From: a gamma proteobacterium symbiont of Stewartia floridana
GTDB taxonomy: Bacteria > Pseudomonadota > Gammaproteobacteria > Chromatiales > Chromatiaceae
Reading direction: 5' to 3'
Assembly: GCA_003676145.1 (NCBI GenBank)
Contig: NAUB01000024.1
Span: forward strand, 336,746 to 400,745
Length of the DNA stretch: 64,000 bases
Below are positions 1-8,668 of the stretch, in pieces. The notes under the pieces were generated by a model that was not told the DNA's origin, searched no databases, and saw nothing but the letters and a program-made list of their open reading frames with translations. The stretch's first letter is position 1, and each line of letters opens with the position of its first letter. The position numbers and the translations under genes are program-made.

Positions 1-248
1 GTGCAATTCGAGTAAAAATCGGTTATGGGATCGAAGTGGTGATTATCGATTCGCAAGTCTCAACTTAATGTGAATTGCTTGGAAGCTTTTTCAGGCTATC
101 GATCAGTTCAGCACTGATCGTTTTAAGTTTATCCAATCCTCGCTCGGCGCTATTCCTCTGCCCCAAGTCAAACAATCCACAAATGCACCAGCCTGTTCAT
201 GAAGCTGATGATGAATATGGTTAGTTTTTTGAAATTCGAATGAGTGTA

Positions 249-268
249 GTATCGGGCATGACCGATAC
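249..268. other. Perfect stem-loop, 7-bp arms
   Basis: Arms GTATCGG and CCGATAC flank a six-base loop. No T-run follows on either strand, so it is not a convincing terminator. The first 441 bases hold no gene I can support. A 36-codon minus-strand reading frame (65-175, TTG start) has an amphipathic look but could be chance or a gene remnant. Confidence 0.4.
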
Positions 269-441
269 CATTATACCAATGGGCAAAACTACAGGTATGC
301 TCCCCAGGTGGCAGTAAGCTCCGGTCACTCATTTTCACTGTTTACCAATGATTTTGCTAAGCTTGTATCCTGCATATTTGAAACTTGATTTTCTGATAAT
401 TGTCTATCTATTCACTCTCTGAACAGGAAGGAATTGGCTTC

Positions 442-918
442 ATGCGCGCTGTATCACTTCTATTGGTACTTTTGTTTTCAATTCCGGTTATGGCTGATAG
501 CGAGATCGACCGTCTCCTGCAGGCCAAGGAGGAACCGGCGGGCGTGGTCTTTGAGATCCTTGAGGATGATGATGACGCTCTGGGTTGGGCTCTGCCAAAA
601 ATAGTAAAACTCAGCGCCCGTTTAAGGGAGCGCTATCCCGATCTGGCGATAGCCGTGGTCACTCATGGCCAGGAACAATTTGCCTTGTTGGCGGACGAAG
701 CCGATGGTCTGTTGGCCCCAATCCATGACGATGCACGTCAGCTGCAAGCCGAGGAGATCGATCTGCATGTCTGCGGTACCCATGCCAGTTGGGATGGCTA
801 CACACCCGAGGATTTTCCGGACTATATCGACGTCTCACCTTCCGGTCCGGCACAGATACGTGACTACCAGAATCTTGGCTTTGAATTGATTATGCTGCAA
901 GGGCCGGACTACGATTGA
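442..918 (+). CDS. Exported DsrE-like family protein
   Basis: A 158-residue protein. I start it at ATG 442 because a GGAAGGA ribosome site lies just upstream and a clean signal peptide follows (hydrophobic run, then VMA before DSE); an upstream in-frame TTG at 400 would bury that signal. After cleavage the chain has the alternating beta/alpha pattern of DsrE/DsrF-like domains, with a conserved-type cysteine in HVCGTHA around residue 112. DsrE-family proteins take part in sulfur-relay chemistry or have unknown periplasmic roles, so the assignment is to a fold and not to a reaction. It stands alone, upstream of a convergent cytochrome gene. Confidence in the family is moderate. Confidence 0.7.
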   Translation: MRAVSLLLVLLFSIPVMADSEIDRLLQAKEEPAGVVFEILEDDDDALGWALPKIVKLSARLRERYPDLAIAVVTHGQEQFALLADEADGLLAPIHDDARQLQAEEIDLHVCGTHASWDGYTPEDFPDYIDVSPSGPAQIRDYQNLGFELIMLQGPDYD

Positions 919-1011
919 CCTGTAATCACTATTGCCAGGGGTCGGATGATCCTGCTCTTATATGGCAGTGGGTTCTGCATTGGAAGCCTGTAGCGAATTG
1001 TTGTTATTTTA

Positions 1012-1188
1012 AGTCCGCAAATGAACGCGAATAAACGCTAATGGTTTTGCTGATGCAGCTGAGCCTTGAGCAGTTGAATCAAGCCGTGCAATGTTCACAA
1101 GACATATTGATCTATGAGGCCAATTCAACCTCAACACAATCACAAAATTCGACTCCTATTTGCGTTAATTGGCGTTCATTTGCGGACT
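1012..1188. repeat. Dispersed paired inverted repeat, copy A
   Basis: The left arm (about 1012-1043, beginning AGTCCGCAAATGAACGC) and the right arm (about 1157-1188, ending GCGTTCATTTGCGGACT) are near-perfect reverse complements separated by about 113 bp of unrelated sequence. The same arms recur near 58.6 and 63.0 kb with different loops, and a degenerate relative lies near 28.2 kb. The rest of the 919-1348 gap holds only this element and the terminator at 1268-1302. Confidence 0.8.
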
Positions 1189-1267
1189 ATTTTCCTTATT
1201 CAGTAGCCTGTTTATACGGCAATGGGCATTCACTAAGATAGGCCACTTCTGATGTAGATGTAGTGCA

Positions 1268-1302
1268 ATAAAAAAAACCCACCCTGATAACAGGATGGGT
1301 TT
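1268..1302 (-). terminator. Rho-independent terminator of the decaheme cytochrome gene
   Basis: A 12-bp stem (1275-1286 with 1291-1302, one mismatch) closes a four-base ATAA loop. Read on the minus strand it is followed by a run of T. It lies just past the stop of the minus-strand cytochrome gene at 1349. Confidence 0.8.
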
Positions 1303-1348
1303 GATTTTGAGTTCTATGCAGCGTCCCTGCTGTCAATCCATCTTGCTT

Positions 1349-4006
1349 TTAGTCCTCTACGAACTGGGCAATATTTGTATTCAAGCCACGTTCCGGTCTG
1401 CTGAACTCATGGCAGGTTGAGCAATCATAGCCCTTATCCTTGACGTGCTTTTCATGAATTTTGCTAAAACTCATGCTGCCTTTGTTCTCGTGGCACTGAG
1501 TACAGACCTCAGCTTCCTTGCCTTTCATGCCGTAACCCAGGTCATTCGCCAGATCCATGCGCAGAGGACCACCACTCAGGCTCGCATGACAGGCGCCACA
1601 CTCAAGTGCTGCCGAGGAGGCTTCCACGCCATGGTTGAGAGTCTGGAAGGTATGCACTTTTTTGACGCTGTAGCTGTCGCCTGACCGACCTGTCTGCTCC
1701 AGCGCATGCTGTACAGCGGTGTCGAAGCTGCCGGTGCGGAAGAACTCAAAGGTCGAATGGGCAATCAGGCTGTTGCTTGCATCATGCACGGCAGACTTGG
1801 ACGTATGCTCCTTCATCGGATAGATCTTGGCATTCTGCTTATTGACCCAACCATTCGGCAGACCCAGAGTGATCGCATCGCTGCCATCTTCCAATACAGT
1901 TACCGGATAGTCCGCCAGATCTTCACCCAGCACATAGACCTGACTGGTGCCATCGAACCAATGGTAGGTCGGTGTCAGGTTGAGGGCCTTATCCTCTCTA
2001 GGCAACCAACCACCGCGTCCGTTACAGGCTGCTGCTGAGAAGTGTGGGTCTTCCCAGTCACGATTGGTTTCAGTAGGCACGCCCTTGGCGTAGGTTGGAA
2101 TATGGCAGGTCTGACAAGCAACCCGTGTGGCATGCTTGTCGCGGCTGCCGCCGTTACGGTTGCTGTAGTCGCCGTGTGGCTGATCATGGCAGCTTTCACA
2201 GGTAAAGTGCTCAGGAACATCGTTCGGTCTGAGATCGAGACCACGCCCTTTCACCCGATGTCCACCCGCATCATGACAATCGGCACATGAGAGGTTTTCA
2301 CCACTTGAGCTCATATGAATGTCGATGCTGGGAGCCGGATCGATCAGAGCGGATGACAGATCACCACGTTTGGTTCCGTCGCCGCCACCCGCTTTGGCAT
2401 GACAGTTAAGGCAGGACTTTCTGGTGGTCGCGTGTACAGATTGTGCTGCAGAGACGCGATCCTGCATCATCGGGGAACCACCCAGATCTACCAGAGTACT
2501 GTTGGCGTCAGCCGGCTCGAACTCGAAATCGAGCGTCACTGGATCGACCACAGGGATACCCTGGGAACCGGTTCTTACGATCGGTGGCAGGCTTGGATCG
2601 GGCTTACCGTCCGTACCCATTTCAACGATCTCCAGAGGCTCGAAGTCGCCGCTCGGGAAGCGCTTGTAAGTATCCTGATGACACATCAGACAGTCGATGT
2701 TGCTCAGCTCTGCCTGGCGCTCTGTTTCGTCCAATGGCAGTTCCGAATTGGGGAATCGACCATTACCCACATGGCAGCCCGCACAGGTAAAACGGGGCGA
2801 GTTCAAGTGTGAACCACAATAGGTGTTGATACCGATTGCGCCATCACCACGCTCACCGGCACGCGGCAGACCGCTGCTGCTGAAGGGTGTCACATCATTG
2901 GTCAGGTTGATGGTATCCCCGGACTGTTGATAGTGAACAGAACCGTGCATGGCCACTGCCTCATCTTCATGACAGCTGATGCAGGTTGAGGGGCCTTCAT
3001 AGATGACGATACTGGCATGAGCCTCTGCCGCAGTCGCAGGTGGCTCTGTGGTTGCGGCATTGACAGTAATCCATACGCTGTCAGAGACACTTATTTCACC
3101 TAGATTATCTTCAACCATCAGGGTGAACTCATAGCTGCCTTCTGCAAGGGTGACACTTGGTGAAGCGGTATCGGCCGGGTTGGGGGAACCGTCCCATACA
3201 TAGCTCACCACGGAGCCGTCCGGATCCATTGAGCCACTACCGTCCAGGGTCACTGTCAGACTGCTTTGGCCAACCTGCAGTTGGTGAGTCTGGTCTGCAC
3301 CCGCATCGGCGACAGGTACTTCATTGGCCGGTGGTGGTGGCGGTTCGACAGGCGCAGCTTCCACTGTAATCAAAACAGAGTCAGATGCGCTTGATTCACC
3401 TTGATCATCCACCACGATCAAACTGAATTTATGGGTTCCTTCGTTGAGCGAAATTGAAGGAGATACTACATCGGCAGGATCCGGCGAACCGGTCCAGATA
3501 TAGTCCGCAACCTTACCGTCCGGGTCGCTTGAACCGCTACCATCCAGGGTAACTGTCATGCTGGTCTGTCCTGCCTGCAGTTGATGCAACTGATCGATAC
3601 CGGCATCTGCAACAGGTGCTTTATTGGCTGGTGGTTCCGAAGGACCGGTTGGAGAGCAGCCTTGAGGAATCTGTCCCGTATCACTGCTCTTGACATCCTG
3701 CTCCAACTCACGACCTGTGGTTAGATTTACAACCCTGATCCGACAGGGAAGCTGCTCCGGTGAGCGAACTCTGGAGGTGAGAGTCTCCTTTTTTCTCAAC
3801 TTGGACTCTTTTAACACTTGAGTCGAATCATAGGCATTTTCGATACGTAGTCTCTGTCCGATGTCGGCCGTAGCCTTGACGATCAACAGGGACTTTTCTG
3901 CCTTCCATAGCGCCTTCTCGATTTTAAACTCTGCACCAATAGCTACGCTGCTTGATAGCAAAACCAAAACCACTATTGACAACATCTGGAAAGACAATCT
4001 GTTCAT
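1349..4006 (-). CDS. Secreted decaheme cytochrome c with two PKD domains
   Basis: About 885 residues. The start is chosen at the methionine opening MNRLSFQML, which gives a signal peptide ending SSSVAIGA; two earlier in-frame ATGs reach to 4024. An N-terminal region is followed by two PKD/Ig-like beta domains (about residues 130-216 and 229-316, each containing VADAG and LDGSGS) joined by a proline-rich linker. The C-terminal part has ten CxxCH haem-binding motifs (CISCH, CAGCH, CLMCH, CLNCH, CADCH, CESCH, CQTCH, CGACH, CTQCH, CSTCH). Multihaem proteins of this kind carry electrons in the periplasm or to the outside, often anaerobically; the partner is unknown. The PKD domains suggest surface or partner binding. 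The gene is monocistronic, with a terminator just downstream and an FNR-like site upstream at 4299. Confidence 0.9.
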   Translation of the reverse strand: MNRLSFQMLSIVVLVLLSSSVAIGAEFKIEKALWKAEKSLLIVKATADIGQRLRIENAYDSTQVLKESKLRKKETLTSRVRSPEQLPCRIRVVNLTTGRELEQDVKSSDTGQIPQGCSPTGPSEPPANKAPVADAGIDQLHQLQAGQTSMTVTLDGSGSSDPDGKVADYIWTGSPDPADVVSPSISLNEGTHKFSLIVVDDQGESSASDSVLITVEAAPVEPPPPPANEVPVADAGADQTHQLQVGQSSLTVTLDGSGSMDPDGSVVSYVWDGSPNPADTASPSVTLAEGSYEFTLMVEDNLGEISVSDSVWITVNAATTEPPATAAEAHASIVIYEGPSTCISCHEDEAVAMHGSVHYQQSGDTINLTNDVTPFSSSGLPRAGERGDGAIGINTYCGSHLNSPRFTCAGCHVGNGRFPNSELPLDETERQAELSNIDCLMCHQDTYKRFPSGDFEPLEIVEMGTDGKPDPSLPPIVRTGSQGIPVVDPVTLDFEFEPADANSTLVDLGGSPMMQDRVSAAQSVHATTRKSCLNCHAKAGGGDGTKRGDLSSALIDPAPSIDIHMSSSGENLSCADCHDAGGHRVKGRGLDLRPNDVPEHFTCESCHDQPHGDYSNRNGGSRDKHATRVACQTCHIPTYAKGVPTETNRDWEDPHFSAAACNGRGGWLPREDKALNLTPTYHWFDGTSQVYVLGEDLADYPVTVLEDGSDAITLGLPNGWVNKQNAKIYPMKEHTSKSAVHDASNSLIAHSTFEFFRTGSFDTAVQHALEQTGRSGDSYSVKKVHTFQTLNHGVEASSAALECGACHASLSGGPLRMDLANDLGYGMKGKEAEVCTQCHENKGSMSFSKIHEKHVKDKGYDCSTCHEFSRPERGLNTNIAQFVED

Positions 4007-4298
4007 AGTTCTCATCCCAACCATTTCAGTATAAAAACGGGCAACATCGGTTGTCCTGGAACACTTCTGTTATTGATCATCAACATGACCAATCAGTATT
4101 TAATTGAAAATCTCAATAACCTACTGGTATGGAAAAATGCTACTGCTACGAACAAATGAAAACTGTGAGGTACTGCCTTCATTACTTTATTAGTATCTGT
4201 TGGAAATCGAATTTTGGGATAATGATCACAAATCCCCCATGGTTTACATTCATCCAGAAAAACGACTTGAACGACAAAAACACCTAAGTCATAAAGTA

Positions 4299-4312
4299 TT
4301 GATTTAGATCAT
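4299..4312. promoter_or_regulatory. FNR/ANR-like box
   Basis: TTGAT-TTAG-ATCAT matches the FNR consensus TTGAT-N4-ATCAA at nine of ten positions. It lies about 290 bp upstream of the decaheme cytochrome start and would fit oxygen-dependent control. A second short inverted repeat, TTGATCATCAA at 4073-4083, lies closer but with the wrong spacing for FNR. Confidence 0.45.
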
Positions 4313-4495
4313 AATTAATTCAGAATTCTCGCCGAAACAGTGTGAATACCCGCTAAGAAACCGGCAACAAAAAAGCACTTTTCCAACGCAAAATCAGCCC
4401 TCTAGCGTCTACATTTCACTCAAAAACGATCTCAAGAGCGACTATTTCGGGCCCCCGTCTTGCAGTGAAACCGCTTAGACGTTCCACTCAAAAAG

Positions 4496-4517
4496 GGTTC
4501 TTGATTAATCAGGAACC
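4496..4517. promoter_or_regulatory. 22-bp operator-like palindrome in a 1-kb non-coding region
   Basis: The two half-sites GGTTC and GAACC flank TGATTAATCA, making a palindrome with one mismatched pair. Such symmetry usually marks a dimeric regulator site. The whole 4025-5047 stretch lies between divergent genes. It shows this palindrome, the FNR-like box and the smaller repeat ACTTCAATGAAGT near 4806, but I see no gene in it. Confidence 0.4.
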
Positions 4518-5047
4518 AAACGATTATTAGCTGTGTGTCAGCGAATTAACATCAGGAGTGCCTGAGCCGAATAGCCGTACCCGTTCCACATGGAGTAAGC
4601 AGCTCAACTCGGTCGAGAGGCATCGTATTCCCCCACTTTAAATCAGGACATAAAGGCTCCCTGAATAGGGGATCACTAAACCATCTATCGATCACTTTGG
4701 ATCTGGTAGTCAGTGCCAGAACGGCTATTATTTAACAGACCTGCAGAGAGCAGTGACAAGACTACTATCTTCAGTGTGATAAACAATTTTGTCACGATCG
4801 AACACTTCAATGAAGTTGAATCCTCTGCGTCTTATCTACTATTAAGGCTTAACGAGTTTGGGAATCACAGACGATAGAGAGTAATAAGCGGTCTCGATTC
4901 AATTCTCTTAGGGAACATCACGGCGCATACCCAAATTCAGGTCACTGATCAAATAAGTTCTGACGCCCACCGGCATCAAAGCATAAAAAAGACCTTGCAT
5001 TAAGGCTCACCATCAACAGATGTTACGGGTCATATAGCCACATACTG

Positions 5048-6382
5048 ATGAACAGCGGCACGAAACATTTAACCTCGGTATGGCAGTCGTTATTACAACG
5101 CCTGGCTTCAGTTCAACCTGGAGAAGGCCGTGCACTCTTCTGGTCGTTTCTCTATTTCTTTTCACTTCTTAGCAGCTACTATGTACTAAGACCGATTCGC
5201 GACGAAATGGGCATAGTTGCAGGTATCGATCAGCTGCAGTGGCTTTTCACCGGCACCTTCATCGCCATGTTGCTGGTGGTGCCTCTGTTCGGCTTCATTA
5301 CCTCCAGATTGCAGCGGCGTCAGTTTCTTCCCTACGTCTATCTCTTCTTCATTTTCAATCTGATCCTTTTCTACCTGATCTTTGAATCCGCCGAATCTCT
5401 GACAAATGTCGCTCGTGTGTTTTTCATCTGGCTGAGTGTTTTCAATCTCTTCGTGGTCTCTGTCTTTTGGAGTTTCATGGCCGATCTATACCGGAACGAA
5501 CAGGCAAAACGCCTGTTCGGTTTGATCGCCAGTGGTGGAACGATCGGTGCAATGACCGGACCGCTTTTGACTGCCACACTGGTGCAGCAGTTGGGTACCA
5601 GTCAGATGATGTTGATTTCCGCCGGGTTGCTCTGCCTGTCGATTCTATGCATTAACCGGTTGATCCGTTGGCAGGCGACAAACGATGACCGGGAGGAACA
5701 GAACGACCGATCGAGTGAAAGGGTTGAGAAGCCGATTGGCGGAAGCATCTGGGATGGCATCCTGCTGGTGTTACGCTCCCCCTACCTGATGGGGATCTGT
5801 GTGCTGATGCTGCTGTTCACCCTACTCTCCACCTTTCTCTATTTCCAGCAGGCACAGATCATCAAACTTGCAGTTGCCGATTCCGAAGCCCGCACCGCCC
5901 TGTTTGCAACCATCGATCTCTCCGTGAACGCCCTCACCCTGCTCATTCAGACCTTGATCACCGCTCGCCTGATAAAGGGTCTCGGCCTGGCAATGGTGCT
6001 GGCATTGGTCCCACTGCTGCTCTGTTTTGGCTTCGTGCTGCTGGCCCTTTTTCCGGCACTTCCCGTCTTGGTTGCTGTCCAGGTATTGAGACGTGCCGGT
6101 AACTACGCGGTGATGCGTCCATCCAGGGAGATGCTCTATGTGGTACTCAGACGGGATGAGAAATACAAGGCAAAGAACTTTATCGATACGGTCGTCTACC
6201 GGGGAGGCGATGCTGTCAGCTCCTGGGTCTATACCGGATTCAGAACACTCGGCATGAGTCTCTCGACCATTGCCTGGATCGCAGCCCCGATCGCTCTGAT
6301 CTGGGCCTGGGTGGCCTACAGGCTCGGTCAGCAGCAGAACCGGATTGCGACTCAAACCAATTCACAGAATGGAGATGAGTGA
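5048..6382 (+). CDS. MFS-like transporter resembling Npt/TLC nucleotide transporters
   Basis: 444 residues with about eleven to twelve hydrophobic membrane segments, typical of an inner-membrane carrier. The N-terminal section (SFLYFFSLLSSYYVLRPIRDEMGI) and the loop around residue 155 (RLFGLIASGGTIGAMTGP) resemble the ATP/ADP translocase-like branch of the major facilitator superfamily. Free-living bacteria often carry such proteins without a known substrate, so nucleotide exchange should not be assumed. The gene sits one base upstream of an exported aldo/keto reductase on the same strand, which suggests co-transcription. No strong ribosome site precedes the ATG. Confidence 0.75.
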   Translation: MNSGTKHLTSVWQSLLQRLASVQPGEGRALFWSFLYFFSLLSSYYVLRPIRDEMGIVAGIDQLQWLFTGTFIAMLLVVPLFGFITSRLQRRQFLPYVYLFFIFNLILFYLIFESAESLTNVARVFFIWLSVFNLFVVSVFWSFMADLYRNEQAKRLFGLIASGGTIGAMTGPLLTATLVQQLGTSQMMLISAGLLCLSILCINRLIRWQATNDDREEQNDRSSERVEKPIGGSIWDGILLVLRSPYLMGICVLMLLFTLLSTFLYFQQAQIIKLAVADSEARTALFATIDLSVNALTLLIQTLITARLIKGLGLAMVLALVPLLLCFGFVLLALFPALPVLVAVQVLRRAGNYAVMRPSREMLYVVLRRDEKYKAKNFIDTVVYRGGDAVSSWVYTGFRTLGMSLSTIAWIAAPIALIWAWVAYRLGQQQNRIATQTNSQNGDE

Positions 6383-6383
6383 G

Positions 6384-7319
6384 ATGAAAAAAACCGATAT
6401 CCATTTAAGCAGACGCTCGCTATTGAAAAGCATCGCCGCTATTGGTGGCTCTCTGCTGCTTCCCTCCAGCCGGTTATTTGCCAATCCTGCCACGATCATA
6501 AAGAAACCAATCCCAGCCAGTGGTGAGTTGCTGCCGGTAATCGGTATGGGAACTTCACGGACATTCGATTCAGCGGGCGATCCAAGCCAGATGGAGAAGC
6601 TTGCCAAGGTACTCAGCCTGTTCTTTGAAAACGGCGGAACTTTAATCGACTCCTCACCCATGTACGGCAGCTCAGAAGCGGTGCTTGGTCAGTTACTCGA
6701 GACGGAAGCCAAAAAATCTGAGCTGTTTGCGGCAACAAAGGTGTGGACCAGCGGCAAGGATTCCGGTATCAGGCAGATGGAAAACTCCCGCAAACTTTGG
6801 GGAGTGGGACAATTCGATCTGATGCAGATTCACAACCTGGTGGACTGGCAGGTCCACCTGAAGACACTGCAAGCCATGAAAGAGGCCGGAAAGATTCGCT
6901 ACACCGGTATTACAACCTCCCATGGCCGCGACCACAGTGAACTCTACCAGGCGTTGAAACAGCATCAGTTCGACTTCGTACAACTGAGCTATAACATCGT
7001 TGACCGGGAAGTGGAGCAGCGCCTGTTACCGCTCGCCCGGGATCGCAATATCGCTGTATTGGCCAATCGGCCCTATGCCCGGGGCGCGCTCTTCAGAAAG
7101 ACCAGAGGGAGAAGCCTGCCCGAATGGGCCAAGGCGTTCGACTGTCACAGCTGGGGGCAGTTTTTCCTCAAATACATCGTCTCCCATCCAGCGATCACCT
7201 GTGCGATCCCGGCTACCAGTAAGCCCCATCATATGGTGGACAACATGGGAGCCTGCCATGGAGCCCTGCCCGATGAGAAGACACGGCAAAAGATGGCGCA
7301 ATATATTCGGCAGCTTTAA
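6384..7319 (+). CDS. Tat-exported aldo/keto reductase
   Basis: 311 residues, started at ATG 6384 with GGAG nine bases upstream. The N-terminus has a twin-arginine signal (SRRSLLKSIAAIGGSLLLP) cleaved near FAN. The mature part is an aldo/keto reductase TIM barrel with the catalytic set visible: Asp and Tyr in DSSPMYGSS, Lys in ATKVW, His in MQIHN. It therefore probably reduces a carbonyl compound using NADPH. A folded, cofactor-loaded enzyme in the periplasm explains Tat export; the tatABC genes are in this window at 32.1-33.9 kb. It follows the transporter gene by one base. Substrate unknown. Confidence 0.88.
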   Translation: MKKTDIHLSRRSLLKSIAAIGGSLLLPSSRLFANPATIIKKPIPASGELLPVIGMGTSRTFDSAGDPSQMEKLAKVLSLFFENGGTLIDSSPMYGSSEAVLGQLLETEAKKSELFAATKVWTSGKDSGIRQMENSRKLWGVGQFDLMQIHNLVDWQVHLKTLQAMKEAGKIRYTGITTSHGRDHSELYQALKQHQFDFVQLSYNIVDREVEQRLLPLARDRNIAVLANRPYARGALFRKTRGRSLPEWAKAFDCHSWGQFFLKYIVSHPAITCAIPATSKPHHMVDNMGACHGALPDEKTRQKMAQYIRQL

Positions 7320-7363
7320 ACAACAGGCTCTAATTAAATGAGGCAAGTGTTGTTCGATGTAAA

Positions 7364-8668
7364 TTATAAACCGTCTTTTTTGACAACTCTCGAGACCTTC
7401 CATGGATTCCATCGGTCTGCATAGGAGGCTTTGTGTATGAACTCCATGATGTAGGCATAGGTTCTCACGACACGCAGATAGAGACCGGTATAGAGAGGCA
7501 TCAATGGCAGGTAGAGAAACAGCAGCAGATCCTGCTTGCGCAGGGTTTTTCGCAATAACACCGTAGCCACCAGAAACTCAGCGAGGTTGGCCAGGGTATA
7601 GAGCAGGTAGTTGACCACAATGATATGTTGCAATAAAGCGCCGTAAAAGAAGATCACCTGCGCCACATAGAACCACCACTTGAAATTCAGGAACAGGTTG
7701 TAAAAGAGGTTCTCCACCGTTGCGACGAAATTACTCAACCTGAAATTCGATGTCGGCATCAACACATCGACATGCTTACGGGCACGAAAACGCACCATCG
7801 ACCTGTCCCAGCGAAATCGCTGCCGGGCCAGTTTTCGGAAACTCGTGGGCACATTGGTGTAGCAGACCGCATGGGGTTCATGCACCACCTTCAGACCAAG
7901 CTTGCGGATCTTCATGGTGATATCACCATCCAGTCCCGGCCCCACATCCCAACCTCCGAGTCGATCCAGTGTATCGCGACGAAATGCACCATAGGCACCC
8001 GCGATGATACGCAGAATACCAAGCATCGATGACACGGTTCGTCCGGTCGATATCCCTTTGAAATACTCGATTGCCTGAGTTCGGGTTGCCATGGTTTGGC
8101 TGAGATTGGCAACCCGGATATCACCACCGACGGCAGCTATATTGGCATCCATATAAAATGGTAACAGGATGGTCTCGATCGAATCGTAGCGAAGCTCTGA
8201 ATCCGCATCGAGATGGATGACATACTTACCAGTTGAGTAGTAGAGTGCGGTATTTGCCGCCGATGCCTTGCCACCCCGCACTTCATTGCGCACATATTGA
8301 TCGATCTTGCCATCCCTATGCAGCTTCCGGCAGATGATCTCCGTATCATCATCGGAACCATCATCGACGATCACGATTTCAAGCTTTTTATAGGTTTGTC
8401 GGGTCAATGATTCGGCAAGTCTGGGAATGTGCTTGCCTTCATTTTTTCCAGGAACGATCACTGAGACCAGTGGCTTTTCGTGAAAAAGCAGCTTCCTGGC
8501 TTCAGCACGCCGTTGTTTATTTCGTTTACGTCTTGGCAGATAAAGGGTCAGGATAAGAACATCAAACACCACATAGCGGGTTAAATCAAACAGGAAGAAG
8601 GGCCAGAAGTAGCTGATCAGCTGTGCCGCACTCAGTCCTGTAATGAAGTCCCAGGTATCATTCAGCAT
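7364..8668 (-). CDS. Processive family 2 glycosyltransferase of an exopolysaccharide operon
   Basis: 434 residues, an inner-membrane polysaccharide synthase type. An N-terminal membrane segment (about 15-45) precedes a GT2 domain with the expected residues: DDGSDD at 102-107, DAD at 154-156, an acceptor-side DGD at 247-249, and the QRFRW (QxxRW) motif at 283-287 that marks processive enzymes such as cellulose or PNAG synthases. Several C-terminal membrane segments follow (about 310-410). It has no PilZ domain, so c-di-GMP control would have to come from a partner. It is the last gene of a four-gene operon and its start overlaps the upstream gene by 11 bases. Confidence 0.9.
   Translation of the reverse strand: MLNDTWDFITGLSAAQLISYFWPFFLFDLTRYVVFDVLILTLYLPRRKRNKQRRAEARKLLFHEKPLVSVIVPGKNEGKHIPRLAESLTRQTYKKLEIVIVDDGSDDDTEIICRKLHRDGKIDQYVRNEVRGGKASAANTALYYSTGKYVIHLDADSELRYDSIETILLPFYMDANIAAVGGDIRVANLSQTMATRTQAIEYFKGISTGRTVSSMLGILRIIAGAYGAFRRDTLDRLGGWDVGPGLDGDITMKIRKLGLKVVHEPHAVCYTNVPTSFRKLARQRFRWDRSMVRFRARKHVDVLMPTSNFRLSNFVATVENLFYNLFLNFKWWFYVAQVIFFYGALLQHIIVVNYLLYTLANLAEFLVATVLLRKTLRKQDLLLFLYLPLMPLYTGLYLRVVRTYAYIMEFIHKASYADRWNPWKVSRVVKKDGL

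Noticed and set aside
65..175. 36-codon minus-strand frame at the left edge
   Set aside because: TTG start, no ribosome site and no homology that I recognise; may be a remnant but cannot be supported.
4073..4083. TTGATCATCAA as an FNR site
   Set aside because: The half-sites are one base apart, where FNR needs four; kept only as a note.
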